This document shows, piece after piece, positions 1 to 9,439 of a stretch of DNA of 64,000 bases. The stretch is taken from contig NZ_MJAJ01000006.1 of NCBI RefSeq assembly GCF_001746365.1, forward strand, positions 62,001 to 126,000, read 5' to 3'. Numbering within the stretch: position 1 is the first letter of the stretch; every line of letters begins with the position of its first letter. A model generated the notes under the pieces. The model did no database searches, was not told where the DNA came from, and saw nothing but the letters and a program-made list of their open reading frames with translations. A program made the translations under genes and the position numbers. The DNA comes from Streptomyces sp. LUP30 (GTDB lineage: Bacteria; Actinomycetota; Actinomycetes; Streptomycetales; Streptomycetaceae).

Positions 1-165
1 GTGGGCGTCTTCCACGGTCTGGCCATCGCCTTGTGCCTGCTGCTCCTGGCCTGGCTGCAGCAGAGGCGGCGGCGACGCGGCGGTGGACCGGTCGACACCG
101 GCGCCCGCGCGTCGTACAGCGGCCGCACCGTCCGACCGGTACTGACCGAGGGGACGGACGCGTGA
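1..165 (+). CDS. C-terminal end of a membrane protein (5' end outside window)
   Basis: Frame 1 is open from the first base to a TGA at 163-165. The visible 54 residues hold one hydrophobic segment (FHGLAIALCLLLLAWL), then an Arg-rich cytoplasmic-type stretch and a polar tail, as at the end of a multi-pass transporter. The real start must lie upstream. The stop overlaps the GTG of the PKS gene by 4 bp (GTGA), so it is translationally coupled to the PKS and the cluster extends left of this window. An exporter is the most natural guess, but the family cannot be named from this fragment. Confidence 0.6.
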   Translation: MGVFHGLAIALCLLLLAWLQQRRRRRGGGPVDTGARASYSGRTVRPVLTEGTDA

Positions 166-3100
166 CGACCGTGAGTTCGGCCCACGTCGCCGTCATCGGC
201 CTGTCGCTCCGCTTCCCGGGCGCCGATTCCCCCGAGCGGTTCTGGGACAACGTCCGCACCGGCACGGTGTCCCTGCGGCACTTCAGGCCGGGGGAGCTGG
301 AGGCGGCCGGTACACCGGCCGCCGTACGGGCCGATCCCGAGTTCGTGGCCGCCGGCGCACCGCTCGGGGACGTCTCCGGCTTCGACGCCGAGTACTTCGG
401 GATGAGCCCGCGGGAAGCCACGATCACCGATCCCCAGCACCGGATGTTCCTGGAGTGCTGCCAGCACGCGCTGGAGGACGCCGGGTACCCGCTGGAACGG
501 GACGGCCTGAGCGTGGGCGTGTTCGCCAGCACCGGACACCACCTCTACTCCATGCAGAACTACCTGCTCAACAACGTCCTTCCGGAGGGGATCCCCGACG
601 ACTGGGTCTCCCGTATGCAGACCATGGTCGGCAACTACCCCGACTTCACGGCGACCCGCGCCTCCTTCCGGCTCGGCCTGACCGGGCCCTCGGTCAACGT
701 CCAGACCGGCTGTTCCAGTTCACTCGTCGCCGTTCAGCTCGCCGCCCGGTGCGTCGTCCTGGGGGACGCGGACCTCGCCGTGGCCGGGGCCACCGCCGTC
801 CACGTCCCGCAGACGCTCGGCTACCGCTTCGTGAAGGGGTCGATCCTCTCCCGCAGCGGTGTGCTGCGCGCCTTCGACGCCGCCTCCGACGGCACGGTGG
901 GCGGATCGGGCGTGGCGGCCGTGGTCCTCAAACGGCTGGACCGGGCGCTCGCCGACGGTGACACCGTGTACGGCGTGATCCGCGGCTGCGGTGTCACCAA
1001 CGACGGTGCCGCGAAACGGGGTTACGCCGCGCCCAGCTCCCTCGGCCAGTACCGGGCCATCCGGCGCGCGTTCGAGGCGGCCGGGGTCGACGCCGCGACC
1101 ATCGGCTACCTGGAGACGCACGGCACCGGCACGTTCAAGGGCGACCCCATCGAATTCGAGGGCGCGGTACGGGCCTTCCGCGAGGACAGCGATCTGGTCG
1201 GGCACTGCGCCCTCGGGGCGACCAAGGCCAACATCGGTCATCTGGACGTGTGTTCCGGGCTCGCCGGACTGATCAAGGCCCTGCTGGTGCTGCGCCACGG
1301 GGTCATTCCGCCCCTGGCGGGTTTCACCGCGCCGAATCCGGCACTCGCGCTGGCCGGCAGCCCCTTCTACATCCCCACGGAGGCCCGGGACTGGCCGCGG
1401 GGCGACGTCCCGCGCAGAGCCGGGGTCACCTCCCTGGGAGTCGGCGGCACCAATGTGCACATCGTGCTGGAGGAACCACCGGCCCCGGCCCCGCGTGCCT
1501 GCGACGCCCCGCCTCCGCCGCCGGTGCTGCCGCTGTCGGGCCGTAGCCGGGCCGCGCTCGCCGCCAACGCCCGCGCGTTCCGGGACCGGCTGCGGCGCAC
1601 CCCGGAGGTCGACATGGCCGACCTGGTCACGACGGCGGCCCTCGGACGCCGGTCGCACCCTCACCGACTCGCGGTGCGCGGGGCCACTCCCGGGGCGCTC
1701 GCGGACGCCCTCGACCGCCATCTCACCGGTGGCGCGGCGTCGGCCGCCACGGGAGTGGCGTCGGAGGGCGCCTTCCCCGGCGTGGCGCTGCTGTTCACCG
1801 GGCAGGGCGAGGTGCACCCGGGCACGGCCGGACCGCTGTACGAGCGGTTTCCCGTCGTACGGGACGTGCTGGACCGCTGCGAGGAGCTGTACCGGGCGGA
1901 ACACGGCGCCTCGCTCCTTCGGTCCATGCGGGCTCCCGGCGCGGTGGAGGGGACATGGCCCTCCTCGTCGGCCCAGCCCGCGCTGTTCGCCCTCCAGTGC
2001 GCGCTCACCGCGCTCTGGGCTTCCTTCGGCATCGAACCGGCCGTCACCGCCGGGCACAGCCTCGGCGAGTACGCCGCCCTGTACGCGGCCGGCGGCCTGA
2101 CACTGACCGACGGACTGCGCCTCACCGCGTGGCGCGGCCACCTGACCGAGCGGCTCGGCGCACCCGGTGGCATGGTGGCCGTGCACACCGACCGGGCGGC
2201 CGCCGCGGAGTACGCGGCCCGGGAGCCCGGGGTGGAACTCGCGGCCGTCAACGGGGAGCTGAGGCAGGTGCTGGCCGGTCCCGCGGCCGCTGTGGACCGG
2301 TTGTGCCGGACGCTGGACGACGCGGGCGTGGCTCACCGCCGGCTGACCGTGGACCGGGCCTTCCACACGGCGCTCATGGACCCGGTCCTGGAGGAGTTCC
2401 GGCATCGGCTCGACGGGCTCGCCTTCCGGCCGCTGCGGGTGCCGTTCGTGAGCGCCGTGGACGGGGCCGCACGACCGGCCGGATGGCTGCCGGACGCCGC
2501 CTACCTGCTGAACCAGGCCCGGCGGCCGGTCCGCTTCGACCTGGTGCTGCGGGAGCCCGCCCTGCGCGGCGTCGGCGCGCTGATCGAGGCGGGTCCGCGA
2601 GGCACCCTGTGCGCACTGGCCCGGGAGGCGCTGCCGGACGTGCCGGCGCTGCCCAGCCTGCCCCCGCGCGGACGGCTCGAAGCGCTGTGGGAGGCGGTCG
2701 CGGCCTTGTACTGCGCGGGCGCGCCCCTCGACTGGCGGACGCTGCTCGACGGCTGTGACGGGCGGCGGATCTCCCTGCCCGGCTACCCCTTTCAGCACAG
2801 GAAGTACTGGACAGGACCGGCGCCGGCACCAGACGGCGCCGAGGAATCGACGAAGGACGGGGTCACACCCATGGAATCGTGGTCGGTCACCCAGCGCGTG
2901 CGGCGCCGCATCATCGAGGTCACGGCACGTCACCTCAACTACTCCGACGCGGAGATCGCCCCGGACACGTCGTTCTTCGACCTGGGCGCGGACTCCCTGC
3001 AGATGATCAACGTGCTGCGGGAGCTGGAGCAGGAGCACCGGGTGAAGGTGACGATGCGTGAACTGTTCGAGGAGGCCACGACGCCTCGGCAACTGGCCGA

Positions 3101-3467
3101 GCTGATCGTCGGCCGCAGCGAGGGGCCGGCGCCGGAATCCACCGCCGGCACGACTCCGGAACCCGTGCCCGCCACGACGCCGGAACCCGTGCCCGGCACG
3201 GCCTCCGTCTCGCCCCTGCGACCGGTGCCGAGCATGTCGCCGTCGCCTTCGCCGTCGCCTTCGCTGTCGCTGTCGCCGGACGCCGTCCCACCCCGGCCGG
3301 CCTCGGCCGGCCACGAGGAGTGCGCGTCCCGGCGTGAACTGGTCGACCTCACCCGGCAGGTCATGCAGATCTCCCAGATCCAGCTGCAGCTGATGAACCA
3401 GCTGACCCAGATGCTGGCCACCACGACGCCCACGGCCGCCCCGGTCCACGGGAACGTCGTCAGGTGA
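162..3467 (+). CDS. Type I modular polyketide synthase, KS-AT-ACP
   Basis: One extending module that condenses an acyl unit selected by its AT onto an upstream chain. The GTG at 162 is chosen because it overlaps the previous stop and sits just before the KS core (HVAVIGLSLRFPGA); an open frame further upstream lacks homology. The KS covers roughly residues 6-430, with nucleophile Cys184 (TGCSSS), His320 (ETHGTGT) and His360 (NIGHLD). The AT covers roughly 535-840, with Ser633 in GHSLGE and a later AFHT motif. The ACP has Ser945 in GADSLQM. There are no KR, DH, ER or TE domains, so the beta-keto group is left in place. A Pro/Ser-rich linker and a Gln/Leu-rich amphipathic tail follow (MQISQIQLQLMNQLTQML). 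The next gene overlaps by 4 bp and starts with an aminotransferase, the expected partner for a beta-keto thioester. AT specificity was not assigned. Confidence 0.93.
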   Translation: MTTVSSAHVAVIGLSLRFPGADSPERFWDNVRTGTVSLRHFRPGELEAAGTPAAVRADPEFVAAGAPLGDVSGFDAEYFGMSPREATITDPQHRMFLECCQHALEDAGYPLERDGLSVGVFASTGHHLYSMQNYLLNNVLPEGIPDDWVSRMQTMVGNYPDFTATRASFRLGLTGPSVNVQTGCSSSLVAVQLAARCVVLGDADLAVAGATAVHVPQTLGYRFVKGSILSRSGVLRAFDAASDGTVGGSGVAAVVLKRLDRALADGDTVYGVIRGCGVTNDGAAKRGYAAPSSLGQYRAIRRAFEAAGVDAATIGYLETHGTGTFKGDPIEFEGAVRAFREDSDLVGHCALGATKANIGHLDVCSGLAGLIKALLVLRHGVIPPLAGFTAPNPALALAGSPFYIPTEARDWPRGDVPRRAGVTSLGVGGTNVHIVLEEPPAPAPRACDAPPPPPVLPLSGRSRAALAANARAFRDRLRRTPEVDMADLVTTAALGRRSHPHRLAVRGATPGALADALDRHLTGGAASAATGVASEGAFPGVALLFTGQGEVHPGTAGPLYERFPVVRDVLDRCEELYRAEHGASLLRSMRAPGAVEGTWPSSSAQPALFALQCALTALWASFGIEPAVTAGHSLGEYAALYAAGGLTLTDGLRLTAWRGHLTERLGAPGGMVAVHTDRAAAAEYAAREPGVELAAVNGELRQVLAGPAAAVDRLCRTLDDAGVAHRRLTVDRAFHTALMDPVLEEFRHRLDGLAFRPLRVPFVSAVDGAARPAGWLPDAAYLLNQARRPVRFDLVLREPALRGVGALIEAGPRGTLCALAREALPDVPALPSLPPRGRLEALWEAVAALYCAGAPLDWRTLLDGCDGRRISLPGYPFQHRKYWTGPAPAPDGAEESTKDGVTPMESWSVTQRVRRRIIEVTARHLNYSDAEIAPDTSFFDLGADSLQMINVLRELEQEHRVKVTMRELFEEATTPRQLAELIVGRSEGPAPESTAGTTPEPVPATTPEPVPGTASVSPLRPVPSMSPSPSPSPSLSLSPDAVPPRPASAGHEECASRRELVDLTRQVMQISQIQLQLMNQLTQMLATTTPTAAPVHGNVVR

Positions 3468-6400
3468 CCGCCCCGACGTCCCTCGGCGCGGCCATCGACC
3501 GGGACCTGGCCGCCATGACCGAGCTCGCCCGGCGGATCGACAGCCGGCTCGGCGTTCCCGGCGACCCGGAACCGGGACCGTCCCCCGCGCCGGGCGCCCC
3601 ACCCGCCGTGCACGGCCCCCGGGTGACCGTCCCCCGTGGCTCCGGGATGGCCGGCGGCTCCGCGTCGCCCCGGCAGCGGGCGCACCTCGACGACCTGGTG
3701 CGGCGGTACACGAGCAGGACCCGTCGCTCGAAGGAGCTCGCCGCCCGGCACCGCCGGGTGCTCGCGGACAGCCGGTCGGTGGTCGGTTTCCGCAGCAGCA
3801 CCAAGGAGATGCTGTACCCGATCGCGGCGAACCGGGCGAGCGGGGCACACCTGGAGGACGTCGACGGCAACCGGTACGTCGACATCACCATGGGCTTCGG
3901 GGTACTGCTCTTCGGCCACGAGCCGACATTCGTCACCGAGGCCGTACAGCGCCACCTCGCCCGGGGCATCCGGCTCGGCCCGCGCGCCGAGGAGACCGGC
4001 GAGGCCGCGGAGCTGCTGGCCGGTCTCACCGGCATGGAGCGGGTGGCGTTCGCCAACTCCGGTACGGAGGCCAACTCCGGCGCGCTGCGGCTGGCGCGTG
4101 CGGCCACCGGGCGCGGCCTGGTGGTGACCTTCCACGGTTCGTACCACGGCCACGCGGACAACGTGCTGGGCCGCGGCGCCCCCGCCCCGGGCGGCGGGCC
4201 CACCGTGCCCGTCTCACCCGGCATCCCGCGCAGCGCCGTCGCCGATCTGCTCGTGCTCGACTACGGTACCGAGCAGGCGCTGGCCACGATCGAGGAGCAC
4301 GCCGACCGGATCGCCGCCGTGGTGCTCGAACCCGTGCAGAGCCGCCACCCCGCGCTGCGGCCCGTCGCGTTCGTGCGCCGGCTGCGGGAGCTGACCCGGC
4401 GCCACGGCATCGTCCTGATGTTCGACGAGATGCTGACCGGGTTCCGGCCCGCCCTGCGCGGCGCGCAGGAACTGTTCGGCGTCACACCCGATCTCGCCAC
4501 CTACGGCAAGCTGCTCGGCGGCGGCTACCCGATCGGTGCCATCGCCGGCCGCGCCGACATCATGGACGGCGTCGACGGCGGGTTCTGGGAGTACGGCGAC
4601 GACAGCTACCCCCGCACGGACACCACCTTCTTCGGCGGGACGTACATCCAGCATCCGGTGTCCATGACGGCGGCCCGCGCCGTCCTGGCCCATCTCAAGG
4701 AGCAGGGGCCGGGTCTCCAGAAGCGCCTGAACGCCCGGACGGACCGGTTCGCGACCGAGCTCAACGGCTTCTTCACGGACGAGGAGTTCCCGCTGCGGCT
4801 GGCCCACTTCGGCTCGATGTTCCGGTTCGAGCACCAGGCCGACATGGAGCTGCTGTACCACCACCTGATGCTGCGCGGCGTACACGTCTGGGAGTGGCGG
4901 AACTTCTTCCTGTCCACGGCGCACACGGACGAGGATCTGACGGCGGTCACCGACGCGGTCAAGGGCTCCCTGCGCGAACTGCGCGACGCGGGGTTCTTCA
5001 CCGCCACGAAGCCTCGCCCGCTGCCGAAGCCCCACCCCGAGCGCCTGGCGTCCCCGGCGGCCCTCGCGGCACCCGCGGCTCCGGTGCTGACCGGGGCGGG
5101 CGGCGCCACCCCCGACTTCAGTCTCTACTTCTTCGGCGACTATCCCGAGACCTCCAGCCCGCAGGACGGTTTCGAACTGCTCCTGGAGGCCGCCCGGTTC
5201 GCCGACGCCCGGGGTTTCCACGCCGTATGGAGTCCCGAGCGGCACTTCCACTCCTTCGGCGGCCTCTTCCCGAACCCGGTGGTCCTCGCCGCCGCCCTCG
5301 CCCGCGAGACCTCGCGGATCCGGATCAACGCCGGATCCGTGGTCCTGCCGCTCCACGACTCCATCCGGGTGGCGGAGGAGTGGTCGATGGCGGACAACCT
5401 GTCCCGAGGGCGTGTCGGCATCGGCGTCGCGAGCGGCTGGCACGCGGGCGACTTCGTCTTCTTCCCGGGCCGCTACGACCGCCGCAGGGAGACGACGTAC
5501 GAGCAGGTGGAGGAGGTCCGGCGGCTGTGGCGCGGTGAGGCGCTGACGCGCGGCGGCGGCGACGGGCAGCGCGAGGTGCGGTTGTTCCCACGGCCGGTGC
5601 AGCCGGCGGTGCCCATGTACGCGGCCGTCGTCGGCAATCCGGAGTCGTACGAGCTGGCGGCACGGCACGACCTGGGGATCGTCACCAACCTGATGGCCCA
5701 GAGCGTGGAACAGCTCGCCGAGAACATCGCGCGGTACCGCAAGGTCCGCGCCGAGCACGGTCTCGATCCCGCCGCGGGCCGGGTGGCCGTCCTGCTGCAC
5801 ACCTATCTGGCCGACGACCACGCGACGGCGCGAGCGGAGGCGTACGAACCGCTGGCGCGCTACATGCGGTCGTCGCTCTCCCTCTTCGCCGGGGTGGCCG
5901 ACAGCCTCGGCCACCGGGTGGACCCGGACTCTCTCGGCCCCGACGACCTGGACGCCCTGCTGCGCCGCGGATACCGCCGTTACTGCGACCAGCGGGCGCT
6001 GATCGGTACGCCCGCCTCGGTCGCGCCGGTCGTCGACGCGGTCGTCGCCGCCGGTGCGGACGAGATCGTCTCCTTGGTCGACTTCGGACTGTCCGCCGAC
6101 CGGCTGCGCGCCGGACTCGACCGGCTCGACGAGTTGCGCGCCTCGTACGGGCGCCGGGCGGCGGCCCTGAGCGCGGGGGCGCCGCTGTCCGCCGCCCGGC
6201 GTGCGGTGTGCTTCGTCGAGCGGATGTTCCCGGGCAGACGGCTGTACAACGAGATCAAGGCCGTACGCCTGGACGGCCCGTTGGACGTCTCCGCGCTGCG
6301 TGCGGCGCTGCACGGGCTCGTGGCGCGGCACGAAGCACTGCGGACGGTGTTCCGCGACGTCGACGGCGAGCCCCGGCAGTTCGTGCTGCCGGCCGCGGTG

Positions 6401-9400
6401 CCGGACTTCACCGTCGTCGAAGGGCCCGTCGAGGAGGCGCTGAGGACGGAGGGGGCGCGCGACTTCGACCTTGCCGAGGGACCGCTGTTCGCGGCCAGGC
6501 TGGTCCGGTCGAGCCGGGACGAGCATGTGCTGGTGCTCGTGATGCACCACATCGTCGTGGACGCCGGGTCCGCGGCCGTCATCGCCCGCGACCTGTCGGT
6601 CCTCTACCGGGCCGCGCGCACCGCGGAGCCCGCCCGGCTGCCGGAACTCGCGCCCGGTCACGGCGCGGGGGCCGCCGAGCCCGTGGACCACGAGGCGGAC
6701 CTGGCGTACTGGCGGAAGACGCTGGACGGGGAGCTGCCGGTCCTGGCCCTGCCGGCCGACCGGCCGCGGCCGGCCACGATGACCGGACGGGGCCGTTCCC
6801 TGTTCCGCGCCCTCGGCCCCGAACTCAGCCGCGAGCTCAGAGAGTTGAGCCGGCGGCACCGGGTCACCCTGTTCATGACCCTGCTCGCCGGGTACGCGTC
6901 CGCGCTCCACCGCGCCACCGGCCAGGACGAACTCGTCGTCGGCACACCGGTGTCCGACCGCCCCGCGGGCGCCGAGGACCTGGTGGGCTTCTTCGTCAAC
7001 ACCGTCGCGCTGCGCCTCGACCTCTCCGGCGCCCCCTCCTTCGCCGAACTGCTGCGGAGGGTGCGGGGCACGGCCCTGGACGCCTACGACCACGCCGCGG
7101 TGCCGTTCGAGACGGTCGTACGGGTCGTCAATCCCGTGCGGTGCACGGACCGTACGCCGGTGTACCAGGCGCTGGCCGAGTTCGAGACCGGCGATCCCTT
7201 CCGCCTCGACCTGCCGGACGTCCGCGCCGTGCCACTGGAGACCGGGTCCGACCGCGCGCTGACGGACCTGGCGGTGTACTTCACCGACTGCCCCGACGGC
7301 GTCCGCGTCCGGCTGGAGTACAGCACGGACCTGTTCGACGAGGCGACCGTGGAGGCGTTCTTCGCCTCACTGCGCGAGATCCTGACCGCGGCCGTACGCG
7401 AGGCCGGCCCGCCACCGGGCATGCGTCCGCAGGACCGGGAGGACACCACCGTCCACGGGCTCGTCGCCCGGCGCGCCGCGGCGCATCCCGAGCGCACCGC
7501 CGTGGCCGACGGGGCGACGGTGCTGAGCTACGGGGAGCTGGACCGGCGTGCCGGGCGGCTGGGCGCGGTGCTCCGTGCCCATGAGGCGGACGGGCCGGTC
7601 GCCGTGCTGCTGCCCCGGTCGGCGGAGCTGGTCGTCGCCCAGCTCGGCGTCCTGAAGTCGGGACGTGCGTATGTGCCGCTCGACCCGGCGCTCGGCTCGG
7701 CGCACACGCGGCGGATCCTCGCCGACTGCGGTGCTCGGCTGCTGGTGACCTCGGACGACTTGCGGGAGCCGGCAGGACCGCTGACGGGACTCACCGTGAT
7801 CGATGTCGCGGAGGCAGGGGACGCCGGGCCGGTGCCGCCCGTGCACGAGCAGCCGTCGGACTCGCCCGACGACCCCTGCTACGTCGTCTACACCTCCGGC
7901 ACCTCCGGCAGCCCCAACGGTGTCGTCGTCACCCACCGCAATCTGCTCAACCTGTGCCGCTGGCACCACCGGTTCCTGGGCGTCTCGGGCGAGGACCGCA
8001 GCGCCCTGGTGTGCAGCCCCGCCTTCGACGCCGCCGTGCTGGAGATCTGGCCGGCGCTGACCGCCGGCGCCTCCCTGGCCGTCGCCGACGAGGCGTCCCG
8101 CCTCGATCCGCCGGCCCTGGCCCGCTGGTACTCCGCTGCCGGCGTGACCTTCTCCATCCTGCCCACCCCGCTGGGCGAGGCCGTTCTCCAGCTGGATCCG
8201 GCGCGGCAGCCCGCCCTCAGGCAGTTGCTGATCGGTGGGGACGTCATGCGGCGCAGGCCGCGGCCCGGCACGCCGTACCGGGTCTTCAACGTGTACGGGC
8301 CGACCGAGGGCACCGTGCTGGCCACCGTCGCCGAGGTCGCCCCCGCGCCGCCCGGCGCCGACGCCGGGCCGGTGCCCATCGGACGGCCCATCGACGGAGT
8401 GCGACTGCGGGTGCTCGACGCCGGGGGCGGGCCGGTTTCCACCGGGACCGTGGGGGAGCTGTACCTCGCCGGCGCCGGGGTCGCGCAAGGCTATCTCGGA
8501 CGGCCGGAGGAGACCGCCCGCCGGTTCCTCCCCGACCCGGACGACCCCACGGGTGCGGGACGGCTGTACCGGACGGGCGATCTGGTGCGGGAGCAGGCCG
8601 ACGGTGTGCTGGAGTTCCACGGGCGCGTCGACGACCAGGTGAAGATCCGCGGCTTCCGGGTGGAGCCGGAGGAGGTGTCACGGGCCCTGCTCGCGCTGCC
8701 CGGAGTCCGGGACGCCGTGGTGACGGCCCGCCGGGACAGCCGGGGGGACGCCTGTCTCGCGGCGTACGTGGTCCTGTCCGGGCCTGCGACCGGGCCGGAC
8801 GGGGACGAGCGGGCGGCGGCCGACCGGCTGTGCGCCGCGCTGGCGGAGCGGGTCCCGGACCATCTGGTGCCACGGGCCTGGTCGTTCCCTGCCGCGCTGC
8901 CCGTCACCGGCAACGGGAAGCTGGACCGGGCCGCGCTGCCGCCGCCCGATCTGGTGGCGTCCCCGGTGGCGGCGGCCGACGTGTCCCTCCCGGTGCGGGC
9001 ATCGGACGTCAGGTCCGTCCCGGTGCCGGAGCCGGAGGAGACCAACATCGGGTCGACGGAGCTGCGGGTGCGGCTCATCTGGTCGGCGGAGTTCGACGTC
9101 GGCGCCGACGAGATCGGGCCCGACACCTCGTTCTTCGAACTCGGCGGCCACTCGATCACGGCCATACGCCTGCTGAACCGGGTACGGGAGGCCTTCGACA
9201 CCGACTATCCGATGGCGTGCTTCTACCGGGCGCCGACCGTGCGGGCCATGGTGGCGCGGCTCGCCGGTGGCGGCGACGACGGGATCGTGGCCGGTGCGGA
9301 GGCGCCGCCCGGCGACCGGGCGGAGACCGGCGAGGGCGCGGGGACCGGCCACGCGGAGTGGACCGGCGAGGAGGGGTGGACCGGCGAGGAGGGCGGCGCC

Positions 9401-9439
9401 GAGGCGAGGGCCCGCGCGCGTGTGGCGGGCAGTCTGTGA
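3464..9439 (+). CDS. Hybrid synthetase: PLP aminotransferase - luciferase-like monooxygenase - C - A - PCP
   Basis: A 1991-aa multidomain protein. Residues about 90-520 form a glutamate-1-semialdehyde-aminotransferase-type domain (PLP Lys349 in TYGKLLGGGYP), known from mycosubtilin-type synthases to aminate a beta-keto thioester on the preceding ACP. Residues about 545-880 are a secondary-metabolite luciferase-like flavin monooxygenase (SLYFFGDYP start, GVASGWHAGDF). The C domain (about 905-1320) has HHIVVDAG around His1029, with Ala replacing the usual Gly after Asp. The A domain (about 1345-1830) has TSGTSGSPNG, FDAAVLEIW and YGPTEGTV. The PCP has Ser1897 in GGHSIT. A tentative specificity code read by alignment to GrsA begins D-A-L; no substrate is claimed. 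GTG start, overlapping the PKS stop by 4 bp. The likely role is to make a beta-amino (perhaps N-oxidised) acyl unit and join it to one amino acid. Confidence 0.9.
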   Translation: MTAPTSLGAAIDRDLAAMTELARRIDSRLGVPGDPEPGPSPAPGAPPAVHGPRVTVPRGSGMAGGSASPRQRAHLDDLVRRYTSRTRRSKELAARHRRVLADSRSVVGFRSSTKEMLYPIAANRASGAHLEDVDGNRYVDITMGFGVLLFGHEPTFVTEAVQRHLARGIRLGPRAEETGEAAELLAGLTGMERVAFANSGTEANSGALRLARAATGRGLVVTFHGSYHGHADNVLGRGAPAPGGGPTVPVSPGIPRSAVADLLVLDYGTEQALATIEEHADRIAAVVLEPVQSRHPALRPVAFVRRLRELTRRHGIVLMFDEMLTGFRPALRGAQELFGVTPDLATYGKLLGGGYPIGAIAGRADIMDGVDGGFWEYGDDSYPRTDTTFFGGTYIQHPVSMTAARAVLAHLKEQGPGLQKRLNARTDRFATELNGFFTDEEFPLRLAHFGSMFRFEHQADMELLYHHLMLRGVHVWEWRNFFLSTAHTDEDLTAVTDAVKGSLRELRDAGFFTATKPRPLPKPHPERLASPAALAAPAAPVLTGAGGATPDFSLYFFGDYPETSSPQDGFELLLEAARFADARGFHAVWSPERHFHSFGGLFPNPVVLAAALARETSRIRINAGSVVLPLHDSIRVAEEWSMADNLSRGRVGIGVASGWHAGDFVFFPGRYDRRRETTYEQVEEVRRLWRGEALTRGGGDGQREVRLFPRPVQPAVPMYAAVVGNPESYELAARHDLGIVTNLMAQSVEQLAENIARYRKVRAEHGLDPAAGRVAVLLHTYLADDHATARAEAYEPLARYMRSSLSLFAGVADSLGHRVDPDSLGPDDLDALLRRGYRRYCDQRALIGTPASVAPVVDAVVAAGADEIVSLVDFGLSADRLRAGLDRLDELRASYGRRAAALSAGAPLSAARRAVCFVERMFPGRRLYNEIKAVRLDGPLDVSALRAALHGLVARHEALRTVFRDVDGEPRQFVLPAAVPDFTVVEGPVEEALRTEGARDFDLAEGPLFAARLVRSSRDEHVLVLVMHHIVVDAGSAAVIARDLSVLYRAARTAEPARLPELAPGHGAGAAEPVDHEADLAYWRKTLDGELPVLALPADRPRPATMTGRGRSLFRALGPELSRELRELSRRHRVTLFMTLLAGYASALHRATGQDELVVGTPVSDRPAGAEDLVGFFVNTVALRLDLSGAPSFAELLRRVRGTALDAYDHAAVPFETVVRVVNPVRCTDRTPVYQALAEFETGDPFRLDLPDVRAVPLETGSDRALTDLAVYFTDCPDGVRVRLEYSTDLFDEATVEAFFASLREILTAAVREAGPPPGMRPQDREDTTVHGLVARRAAAHPERTAVADGATVLSYGELDRRAGRLGAVLRAHEADGPVAVLLPRSAELVVAQLGVLKSGRAYVPLDPALGSAHTRRILADCGARLLVTSDDLREPAGPLTGLTVIDVAEAGDAGPVPPVHEQPSDSPDDPCYVVYTSGTSGSPNGVVVTHRNLLNLCRWHHRFLGVSGEDRSALVCSPAFDAAVLEIWPALTAGASLAVADEASRLDPPALARWYSAAGVTFSILPTPLGEAVLQLDPARQPALRQLLIGGDVMRRRPRPGTPYRVFNVYGPTEGTVLATVAEVAPAPPGADAGPVPIGRPIDGVRLRVLDAGGGPVSTGTVGELYLAGAGVAQGYLGRPEETARRFLPDPDDPTGAGRLYRTGDLVREQADGVLEFHGRVDDQVKIRGFRVEPEEVSRALLALPGVRDAVVTARRDSRGDACLAAYVVLSGPATGPDGDERAAADRLCAALAERVPDHLVPRAWSFPAALPVTGNGKLDRAALPPPDLVASPVAAADVSLPVRASDVRSVPVPEPEETNIGSTELRVRLIWSAEFDVGADEIGPDTSFFELGGHSITAIRLLNRVREAFDTDYPMACFYRAPTVRAMVARLAGGGDDGIVAGAEAPPGDRAETGEGAGTGHAEWTGEEGWTGEEGGAEARARARVAGSL

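Noticed and set aside
33..161. The upstream part of the open frame that contains the PKS
   Set aside because: It has no homology, overlaps the coding end of the previous gene in another frame, and the GTG at 162 is positioned for coupling.
3235..3285. Ser-Pro coding repeat as a mobile or regulatory repeat
   Set aside because: It is an in-frame SP-rich protein linker after the ACP domain, normal for such linkers.
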